38,507 nucleotides of DNA from an uncultured Chitinophagaceae bacterium (GTDB lineage Bacteria; Bacteroidota; Bacteroidia; Chitinophagales; Chitinophagaceae), in the NCBI GenBank assembly GCA_937858715.1, contig CALLZY010000010.1, positions 1 to 38,507 of the forward strand, given 5' to 3'. The first letter of the stretch is position 1, and the number at the start of each line of letters is the position of its first letter. Below, one piece after another: positions 23,294 to 29,259 of this stretch. Below the pieces are notes generated by a model. It was not told the origin of the DNA and did not search any database. It saw only the letters and a list, made by a program, of their open reading frames with translations. The translations under genes and the position numbers were made by a program.

Positions 23294-24751
23294 CTATTTA
23301 TTATGTAACACCAAAGTCCCTCCGGCGGAGGGATTTAGGAAGGTCGCCATCTCTATTGCCTTTTTCAAGGCTCCCAGCTTATTATTCACTTCCTGTAACT
23401 CACTCTCCGGATTGCTGGCAGCGACCACTCCGGCACCTGCCTGGTAAGTAAGTGTGTTGTTCCTGCTTAAAAAAGTCCGGATCATTATTGCATGATTGAA
23501 ACCTCCGTCAAATCCGGCGAAGCCAATTGTGCCGCCATAATAACTTCTGGCTGTTGGCTCATACGCATCAATCAACTGCATCGCTTTAATCTTAGGAGCC
23601 CCGCTTAATGTTCCGGCCGGGAATGTTTTTGCCATCAGTTCGAAAGGATTGCTGCCAGGTTTTACAACTGCAGCCACCTCACTCACTAAGTGTATCACAT
23701 GCGAGAAATACTGCACCTGCCTATAATGTGCCACTTCCACTTCATCACATACACGGCTGAGGTCATTCCGGGCAAGGTCAACCAGCATTACATGCTCTGC
23801 ATTTTCTTTTGCATCATTCAGGAGTTTTTCTTCGAGTTGTTTGTCCTGCTGTTCATCACCGGTACGTTTAAAAGTTCCTGCAATGGGATGTACAACGGCT
23901 TTACCATTATTAATTACTATTTGTGCCTCCGGTGAAGAGCCCATCAGTTTGTAATCTCCATAATCAAAGAAGAATAAATAAGGTGAAGGGTTAATACTGC
24001 GCAAGGCCCTGTACACATTAAATTCATCGCCTGTAAAAGTTTGCTGAAACCTTCTGCTCAGTACAATCTGGAATACATCACCCCGGCGACAACTGGCGAT
24101 TCCCTTCTTCACTATTTCAATGTACTCACCATCTGTCATATTGGAAACCTCCCCGCCAATGGTATTGAACGGATATACCGGAACATCCTTACTCTTAATC
24201 AATGATTCTACTGCAGCCACATCACTATCGACACCTTTTATTTTATTCTCACAAACAAACAGTTCGTCTTTAAAATGATTTACGGCAATGACATATTGGT
24301 AAAGCCTGTATCTCATTAACGGTATATCAGCCGTGAGCCGTGAGCCGTGAGCCGTGAGCCTGAATGTTTCAAAAAACTGAACAGCATCATAAGTAGTGTA
24401 ACCAAATAATCCCTGGGCAAATTTTGCCTCCTTCACTGCACTATCCGCTATCTCAAACCGCTGCATATAATCCCACAGCAGTTGTGATACTTCTCTTTTG
24501 TCCGGCAAAGCTACCTTTTCCGTATTTCGTCCCGGCAGTTTAAACTCTGCATAGTCAGCAGAGCGAATTTCTATTCCGCCAATAGCATTGATACAAATAA
24601 ACGACCAGCTGCTTGTGGATGCATGATAGTCGGTGCTTTCAAGCAGAATGGTGTCCCTGAATTTATCCCGCAGCCGCAGGTAAATACCAACCGGCGTATA
24701 AACATCAGCCAGCATTCTTTTGCAGGTTGTTTGTATTTCTATTTTCTTCAT
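23294..24751 (-). CDS. trpE: Anthranilate synthase component I
   Basis: A 485-aa chorismate-using enzyme; with TrpG it makes anthranilate, the committed step. The N-terminal regulatory segment ILLESTDYH (residues 35-43) contains the LLES motif of tryptophan feedback inhibition. The catalytic chorismate-binding domain has RRGDVFQIVLSRRF, HPIAGTFKRTGDE, AENAEHVMLVDLARND, SGAPKIKAMQ, and GGTIGFAGFDG. Two oddities: a 7-bp tandem repeat (24331-24360) encodes RLTAHGSRLTA in the variable linker, and the last 15 residues (from FLNPSAGG on) derive from a palindromic repeat. Expression is controlled by the attenuator upstream. Confidence 0.97.
   Translation of the reverse strand: MKKIEIQTTCKRMLADVYTPVGIYLRLRDKFRDTILLESTDYHASTSSWSFICINAIGGIEIRSADYAEFKLPGRNTEKVALPDKREVSQLLWDYMQRFEIADSAVKEAKFAQGLFGYTTYDAVQFFETFRLTAHGSRLTADIPLMRYRLYQYVIAVNHFKDELFVCENKIKGVDSDVAAVESLIKSKDVPVYPFNTIGGEVSNMTDGEYIEIVKKGIASCRRGDVFQIVLSRRFQQTFTGDEFNVYRALRSINPSPYLFFFDYGDYKLMGSSPEAQIVINNGKAVVHPIAGTFKRTGDEQQDKQLEEKLLNDAKENAEHVMLVDLARNDLSRVCDEVEVAHYRQVQYFSHVIHLVSEVAAVVKPGSNPFELMAKTFPAGTLSGAPKIKAMQLIDAYEPTARSYYGGTIGFAGFDGGFNHAIMIRTFLSRNNTLTYQAGAGVVAASNPESELQEVNNKLGALKKAIEMATFLNPSAGGTLVLHNK
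23309..23343 (-). repeat. Palindromic repeat at the trpE 3' end
   Basis: CCCTCCGGCGGAGGG (23318-23332) is a palindrome except for its central base, flanked by CAAAGT and ATTTAGGAAGG. It resembles the dispersed CCTAAATCCCTCC..GGAGGGACTTTG class. It encodes the C-terminal tail of TrpE. Confidence 0.75.
24331..24360 (-). repeat. Heptamer tandem repeat inside trpE
   Basis: Four perfect units of CCGTGAG plus CC. Twenty-eight bases of repeat are not a multiple of three, so gain or loss of one unit would shift the trpE frame. It sits in a non-conserved linker of TrpE. Confidence 0.9.
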
Positions 24752-24775
24752 GCCCTGTCCCCTTAAGGGGAAGTT
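24752..24775 (-). repeat. Palindrome between the attenuator and trpE
   Basis: Perfect 12-bp palindrome CCCCTTAAGGGG (24759-24770) within CTTCCCCTTAAGGGGACAGG, eight to twenty bases before the trpE ATG. It could fold over the translation start region, or is one more member of the repeat class scattered through this operon. Confidence 0.65.
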
Positions 24776-24824
24776 TAATTGTTATAAAAATTTGCCTTTC
24801 TCTTCACTACAGGTGGAGATGGGC

Positions 24825-24853
24825 AAAAAATAACCCCGGACATTGCCGGGGCT
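24825..24853 (-). terminator. Intrinsic terminator of the trp attenuator
   Basis: In the RNA sense, CCCCGG-CAATGT-CCGGGG followed by TTATTTTTT, located between the leader peptide and trpE. The left arm with its flank (AGCCCCG, 24847-24853) can alternatively pair with CGGGGCT at 24886-24892, at the end of the leader ORF, forming the antiterminator. Confidence 0.92.
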
Positions 24854-24882
24854 TAATATAATTGTACAATACAGTTATGACA

Positions 24883-24939
24883 TTACAGCCCCGTAAGAGT
24901 TGTATGCCACCACCATGTATTGTTATTGTACTGCTTCAT
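24883..24939 (-). CDS. trpL: trp leader peptide
   Basis: An 18-codon ORF, MKQYNNNTWWWHTTLTGL and stop TAA, with three consecutive TGG codons. Its role is to sense charged tRNA-Trp by ribosome stalling upstream of trpE. The ATG lies only six bases after the promoter's -7 box, so translation probably starts on a leaderless or nearly leaderless mRNA; no ribosome-binding site fits in the space. The CTT-ACG-GGG-CTG end of the ORF overlaps the antiterminator segment, as an attenuator requires. Confidence 0.92.
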   Translation of the reverse strand: MKQYNNNTWWWHTTLTGL

Positions 24940-24945
24940 CTGTTG

Positions 24946-24976
24946 CAAATATAAAAGCTAAACCCAAACCGGCAAA
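24946..24976 (-). promoter_or_regulatory. trp operon promoter
   Basis: TTTG (24973-24976), exactly 19 bp, then TATATTTG (24946-24953): both Bacteroidota elements at ideal spacing. The start of transcription should fall about 24940-24943, next to the leader peptide ATG at 24939. Confidence 0.85.
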
Positions 24977-25008
24977 TTCTTTTTACATTTATAATACAAT
25001 CATCCGTT

Positions 25009-25302
25009 TTGATAATCAACCATACATCTGACAGCAACAAAGGCTTGTTTTTTGTGCAGGAAGGAGCTGATATTCTTGCCAGGCTTGATTATGCCATACC
25101 CGAACCAGGAAAAATGATTATTGAACATACAGAAGTAAACGACGTTCTGCGGGGGCAAAATGTTGGATACCTTTTGGTAAAGTCGGCAGTGGAATATGCC
25201 CGCCTTCAACACCTGAAAATTTTGCCTCACTGTCCATTTGCAGCTGCGCTATTTAAGAAGAAGCCAGAATTGGCTGATGTGCTTCTAAGCTCAACTCTTT
25301 AA
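25009..25302 (+). CDS. Small GNAT-like acetyltransferase (YidJ/CG type)
   Basis: A 97-aa protein of the short GCN5-related family sometimes called Acetyltransf_CG: IIEHTEVNDVLRGQNVGYLLVKSAVEYARLQHLKILPHCPFAA. The acetyl-CoA loop is RGQNVG and the diagnostic Cys-Pro segment is HCPFA. Substrate unknown. No ATG fits the family start; the best start is the TTG at 25009 (Ile-Ile-Asn-His follow), so the N-terminus is uncertain. It diverges from the trp leader with only about 70 bp between start codons, so the two promoters must overlap or interlock. Confidence 0.82.
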   Translation: MIINHTSDSNKGLFFVQEGADILARLDYAIPEPGKMIIEHTEVNDVLRGQNVGYLLVKSAVEYARLQHLKILPHCPFAAALFKKKPELADVLLSSTL

Positions 25303-25384
25303 AACCCTGTTGTGTAAAGATTTACATCAATGGTAAACATTTCACAGGCTTGTTTACTACCTTAGAAATCTAAAATTCTTCCAC

Positions 25385-27823
25385 ATGAGATACAGGTTGC
25401 CACTTCTAACTTTATTAACCAGCTTTGCATTTAGTTTTTTTGTTTCAGCACAGGATGATGTTGCATACAAACTTCCGCCAAAAGACATTACTGATATGCT
25501 CCTCGCCAAACGTTCTCCTTCAGTAAGTGTGGACGATAAAGGCGAATGGATGCTTCTCATGGAAACCAGCAGTTATCCATCAGTAGAAGAACTGGCAAAG
25601 CCTGAATTAAAGATTGCAGGACTGCGGATTAATCCTGCCAACTTTACACCCAGCCGCACCGGGTTTGTCAACAACATTACGCTGCGCAATATTGCAACAG
25701 GTAAAGACTTTTCGATTGCAGGACTTCCTAATCCACTGTTTGCAGGCAACATTTCCTGGAGCCCCGATGACAAGAAGTTTGCTTTCACTCATACCTCTTC
25801 CAGCCGGGTGGACTTATATGTAGTGGACGTTGCTGCTAAAAAAGCAGCGAAAGTGAATAAGGCTCCGCTCAACCTTGTTACCGGCAGTTTTCAATGGTAT
25901 GACAACAGCACCCTGTTATATCGCACCACACTGAAACCTGCATCGGCCGCACCGCCAAAACCAGCTATGCCCAAAGGCCCGGCCACACAGGAGAATTATG
26001 GCAAAGCTTCTCCAAGACCCACTTTCCAGGATTTAATCAAAACCCCATATGACGAACAGCTATATGAATTTTATGCCACCACACAGTTAGTAAAAAACAT
26101 AAGCGGTGTGGAAACTAAAATCGGGCAGCCTGCCATTTACGGAATGGTCAGCATTTCCCCTGATAAAAAATATTTGTTGCAGCGAATTATAAAAAAACCG
26201 TTCTCCTATACAGTACCAGCAAACGGGTTTCCTTCAACAGTGCTGATAACCGACATAAACGGCAAAGCAGTTAAGCAATTGGGCGAACTTCCTTCCTCAG
26301 AAACTGCACCCAGCGGAAATGACAATGTGCAATTTGTTCCCCGTGCCTTTGAATGGAGAGATGATGAACCCGCCACTATTGTTTGGTGTATGCCACTTGA
26401 CAGTGGCCTGATAAAAACAAATGTAGAATATCATGATGCGGTGTATGCCTTAGCGTCTCCTTTTTCCGGCGAAGCCAAACAACTCTTTAAAACAAAGATG
26501 CGTTACTTCGGCACCACATGGGGCAATCAAAGTCTTGCACTCGTAACCGAGGGTCTGCGAAGCAAACAGGCTATGCAAACCAACAAATACAATAGCAGTT
26601 CTGGAGAATTGGAAACTTTATATAAACGAAATATGACTGACGCCTACAGTAATCCTGGCTCCCCGGTAATGGCACCAAATCAATATGGCCTAAATGTATT
26701 GCTGACCATTGACAAAGGCAATAAAATACTTCTAAACAATACCACTGGAAGTTCGCCCAAAGGCGACCTGCCCTTCCTGCTGTCGTATGATGTAAACACC
26801 AAGAAAGCTGATACTATCTGGCGTTGTCGTGAGGATGTATATGAGTATGTGGTGAAGTTGCTGGATGCAGACAAAATGCAGATTCTTACATCTAAAGAAA
26901 GTGAAAAGGAAACACCTAACTACTGGATAAAGAACCTGAAGCTCCGCATTGCCGACAGGCAACTGACTAATTTCACTAATCCTTACCCGCAATTAGACGG
27001 TGTAACTAAAGAAAAAATTAAATACAAAAGAGCAGATGGTGTGGATCTTACCGGCGACCTGTACCTGCCCAAAGGCTATGATAAAAACCGTGATGGCAAA
27101 CTGCCTGTTGTTATCTGGGCCTATCCTGCTGAATACAATTCTGCTGCCGATGCGGCGCAAATAAGGGGCAGTGAACACCGCTTTACCATGGTAAGCTGGG
27201 CATCGCCTGTGTTTTATGTTACACAGGGATATGCTGTTCTGAACAACGCTGAGATGCCTATTGTGGCAACCGGAAAAGATAAAAAGCCTAATGACAATTT
27301 TATTGAGCAGCTTACTATGAATGCCGAGGCGGCCATAAATGTACTTGACTCAATCGGAGCAGGCGACAAAAACCGGATGGCCGTTGGCGGGCACAGCTAC
27401 GGCGCTTTTATGACAGCCAACCTGCTGGCGCATACCAAATTATTCAAAGCCGGTATTGCCCGCAGCGGCGCTTATAACCGCACCCTTACACCGTTCGGTT
27501 TTCAGAATGAAGACCGCACTTACTGGCAGGCACCTGACCTGTACAACAACATGAGCCCTTTCAGCTATGCTGATAAAATAAAAACACCGTTGCTGCTGAT
27601 ACATGGGGATATGGACAACAACACTGGCACTTTCCCGATTCAAAGTGAGCGGATGTTCAATGCCATTAAAGGGCATGGCGGCATTGTTAAGTACATCAGC
27701 CTGCCTTATGAAAGCCACAGCTACCAGGGCAAAGAAAATTTATTGCACATGCTCAATGAACAGTTTCAGTGGTTAGAGAAGTATGTGAAGGGTGTGAATG
27801 GGGATGGGAAAAAAGGATTTTAG
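25385..27823 (+). CDS. Secreted S9 prolyl-oligopeptidase family peptidase, glutamyl endopeptidase-like
   Basis: An 812-aa exported serine peptidase. A signal peptide occupies residues 1-23 (MRYRLPLLTLLTSFAFSFFVSAQ). A beta-propeller domain follows to about residue 560, and then an alpha/beta-hydrolase domain. The nucleophile is Ser671 in GGHSYGAFM, with Asp744 in HGDMDNNTG and His778 in YESHSYQG. The stretch SGAYNRTLTPFGFQNE and the DNNTGTFPIQSERMF segment closely resemble plant chloroplast glutamyl endopeptidase (CGEP), so cleavage after glutamate is plausible though not proven. It is preceded by a TACCTTAG box, a near match to the promoter consensus, about 19 bp before the ATG. Confidence 0.92.
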   Translation: MRYRLPLLTLLTSFAFSFFVSAQDDVAYKLPPKDITDMLLAKRSPSVSVDDKGEWMLLMETSSYPSVEELAKPELKIAGLRINPANFTPSRTGFVNNITLRNIATGKDFSIAGLPNPLFAGNISWSPDDKKFAFTHTSSSRVDLYVVDVAAKKAAKVNKAPLNLVTGSFQWYDNSTLLYRTTLKPASAAPPKPAMPKGPATQENYGKASPRPTFQDLIKTPYDEQLYEFYATTQLVKNISGVETKIGQPAIYGMVSISPDKKYLLQRIIKKPFSYTVPANGFPSTVLITDINGKAVKQLGELPSSETAPSGNDNVQFVPRAFEWRDDEPATIVWCMPLDSGLIKTNVEYHDAVYALASPFSGEAKQLFKTKMRYFGTTWGNQSLALVTEGLRSKQAMQTNKYNSSSGELETLYKRNMTDAYSNPGSPVMAPNQYGLNVLLTIDKGNKILLNNTTGSSPKGDLPFLLSYDVNTKKADTIWRCREDVYEYVVKLLDADKMQILTSKESEKETPNYWIKNLKLRIADRQLTNFTNPYPQLDGVTKEKIKYKRADGVDLTGDLYLPKGYDKNRDGKLPVVIWAYPAEYNSAADAAQIRGSEHRFTMVSWASPVFYVTQGYAVLNNAEMPIVATGKDKKPNDNFIEQLTMNAEAAINVLDSIGAGDKNRMAVGGHSYGAFMTANLLAHTKLFKAGIARSGAYNRTLTPFGFQNEDRTYWQAPDLYNNMSPFSYADKIKTPLLLIHGDMDNNTGTFPIQSERMFNAIKGHGGIVKYISLPYESHSYQGKENLLHMLNEQFQWLEKYVKGVNGDGKKGF

Positions 27824-27852
27824 CCAGACACAAAAAGACAGAAAAACTAAGT

Positions 27853-28374
27853 ATGGACATCTATTCGTCGAAGACAATAATGGCTAAGACAAAGTTCCTT
27901 GGTATATATCAGATTGCCGGAGGGATAATTGGGCTCGGATTATCAATCTGGCTTATCTCACAGCTACAGGATATATCCTTAATGTTACTATTAATATTAC
28001 TTATTGGAGTCCTCCTTTATTTTTTCTCAATTTATTGTGGCATACAGATACTGCAGAAAAAAGATATAGGCTTAAAGTATTCATTGGCGAATCAATATCT
28101 TCAACTTGTAACCTTCACTGTATTTGGTTTTACATTCCAGTATTTTTCCGGAGTATTTGTGGCTATAGGATACGATTTTACGGAATCATTCCTTTTAACC
28201 TTTAATGCTGGTGTTTCTTCTTGGAAAATATCAATTAACACTGACGAAGAAATGCTTTTGTTTAGCTTCAACTTTGTAGCATTCTATCTTATAATATTCA
28301 TAAATAAACTGAGAAAAGAAATTAACGATAAGAAGGTTGAACAAGAACTTGATAGTTTAGGAGGAGAAAAATGA
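27853..28374 (+). CDS. Four-helix membrane protein of unknown function
   Basis: A 173-aa AT-rich gene encoding four predicted membrane segments at about residues 19-38, 40-68, 79-107 and 140-160, with a charged C-terminal tail (KLRKEINDKKVEQELD). No family recognised. The frame is open back into the S9 gene, but the ATG at 27853 (MDIYSSKT), 29 bp after the S9 stop, is the sensible start; ATG 27880 is an alternative. It probably belongs to the transcript of the S9 peptidase. Confidence 0.7.
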   Translation: MDIYSSKTIMAKTKFLGIYQIAGGIIGLGLSIWLISQLQDISLMLLLILLIGVLLYFFSIYCGIQILQKKDIGLKYSLANQYLQLVTFTVFGFTFQYFSGVFVAIGYDFTESFLLTFNAGVSSWKISINTDEEMLLFSFNFVAFYLIIFINKLRKEINDKKVEQELDSLGGEK

Positions 28375-28411
28375 TATTCTGATTATCTGTGTATTTAAAC
28401 TACTTTCTTTT

Positions 28412-28909
28412 ATGCATTTCACTCTTCGCCCCTTTACCCTTGCCGATGCAGATTCGCTGGCCGGATATGCCAACAATTACAATATTGCCAAAAACCTCAC
28501 TAACGCCTTCCCGCATCCTTATACTAAGGATGATGCGGAAAAGTTTATAACCATGGTATCGCAGCACAACCCGGTGCAGGTATTCACTATTGATATTGAG
28601 GGGAGGGCAAGTGGTGGAATTGGCCTGTTTCCGCAGGCAGATATTATGTGCAGGAATGCTGAAATGGGTTACTGGCTTGCCGAACCGTTCTGGGGCAAGG
28701 GCATTATAACAGCAGCCATCCGGCAAATGGTGGAATACGGATTTAAGACATGGGACATTACCCGCATTTATGCCCGGCCTTTCGGCTCCAATATCGCTTC
28801 GCAGAAAGTACTGGAAAAAGCAGGCTTCAGATTAGAAGTCAGGTTTGAAAAAACTATTTTCAAGAATGGTGTGTTTGAAGATGAGTTAATTTATGCTATC
28901 CGGAGATAG
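28412..28909 (+). CDS. GNAT-family N-acetyltransferase, RimJ/RimL type
   Basis: A 165-aa acetyltransferase. The core reads AEMGYWLAEPFWGKGIITAA (acetyl-CoA loop WGKGII), then ARPFGSNIASQKVLEKAGF, the classical RimJ/RimL/YdaF pattern. The N-terminus LRPFTLADADSLAGYANN is also typical. Substrate unknown. It follows the membrane protein gene by 37 bp on the same strand. Confidence 0.92.
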   Translation: MHFTLRPFTLADADSLAGYANNYNIAKNLTNAFPHPYTKDDAEKFITMVSQHNPVQVFTIDIEGRASGGIGLFPQADIMCRNAEMGYWLAEPFWGKGIITAAIRQMVEYGFKTWDITRIYARPFGSNIASQKVLEKAGFRLEVRFEKTIFKNGVFEDELIYAIRR

Positions 28910-28924
28910 GAGACGATATAAAAT

Positions 28925-29012
28925 TTCAACAGAGAGTCAGTGAGAAAAGGAGTTTCGCAGAGATATATCACTCCCTTAACAGCTCTGTGCGACTCTATAC
29001 CTCTGTATCTGA
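28925..29012. repeat. Imperfect inverted repeat (CAGAGAG family)
   Basis: Left part AACAGAGAGTCAGTGAG and GGAGTTTCGCAGAGA; right part CTCTGTGCGACTC and ACCTCTGT. The arms are complementary in a degenerate way (GAGTTTCGCAGAG against CTCTGTGCGACTC). This is the same kind of word-based dyad as at 5259-5340 and 11106-11430, with another word. Confidence 0.5.
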
Positions 29013-29027
29013 GTTGAGTCGTTTGCC

Positions 29028-29052
29028 AAAAAAAGAGGCTCAAAAGAGCCCC
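29028..29052 (-). terminator. Minus-strand terminator-like hairpin
   Basis: In the minus sense, GGCTC-TTTT-GAGCC, then TC and seven T. It is about 210 bp beyond the fusA stop and well after the fusA terminator, so it is either a back-up or ends another transcript. Confidence 0.6.
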
Positions 29053-29067
29053 TTCGGTGTTTTTCAT

Positions 29068-29088
29068 AAATCGGCTTCCGGCCGATTT
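29068..29088. repeat. Perfect 8-bp hairpin
   Basis: AAATCGGC (29068-29075) and GCCGATTT (29081-29088) with loop ttccg; symmetric on both strands. On neither strand is it followed by a long T-run. Confidence 0.5.
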
Positions 29089-29182
29089 AATTGGTTCCAA
29101 AAACGGAGTACCTGCTACTGAAGTATTCACAAAGACAATGCCATCAACAGACGAAACAATTGACCCTGGTTAATTTTTCAAA

Positions 29183-29212
29183 CAAAAAACCCGTCCTTTT
29201 CAGAACGGGTTT
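29183..29212 (-). terminator. fusA terminator
   Basis: Minus sense: AAACCCGT (reverse of 29205-29212), a 10-nt loop, then ACGGGTTTTTTGTTTG. The stem continues into the T-run. It lies about 50 bp beyond the fusA stop. Confidence 0.85.
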
Positions 29213-29259
29213 ACAAAAACTGGTCTGACTTTTTCCATCTGACCAGTCTGATTTATTAT

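Larger units (their letters stand above)
24825..24942 (-). ncRNA. trp operon leader RNA (attenuator)
   Basis: This leader has every part of a ribosome-mediated attenuator. A short ORF has three Trp codons (24883-24939). Segment GTACAATA in the ORF is complementary to TATTGTAC after it. Segment CGGGGCT overlapping the last sense codons and stop is complementary to AGCCCCG, and that in turn belongs to the terminator. When Trp-tRNA is scarce the ribosome stalls at WWW, leaving CGGGGCT free to pair and prevent the terminator. When tryptophan is plentiful the ribosome reaches the stop, covers CGGGGCT, and transcription ends. It is probably an instance of the Bacteroid-trp leader motif described for this phylum; a covariance-model search was not run. 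Confidence 0.88.
28910..29259. other. 350-bp convergent intergenic region with repeats and terminators
   Basis: Between the GNAT gene and the convergent fusA: a CAGAG-type inverted repeat (28925-29012), a minus-strand terminator (29028-29052), a perfect 8-bp hairpin (29068-29088), the fusA terminator (29183-29212) and an inverted repeat ACTGGTC/GACCAGT (29219-29247). No gene is evident. Confidence 0.6.

Noticed and set aside
24878-24919. Alternative leader ORF MVVAYNSYGAVMS in the trp leader
   Set aside because: It is in another frame of the same RNA; the overlapping frame with three TGG codons, an ATG next to the promoter and a stop over the antiterminator is the functional one.
28891-29130. 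79-aa minus-strand open frame between the GNAT gene and fusA
   Set aside because: It spans an inverted repeat, a terminator hairpin and another hairpin, which explain the sequence better than a coding role.
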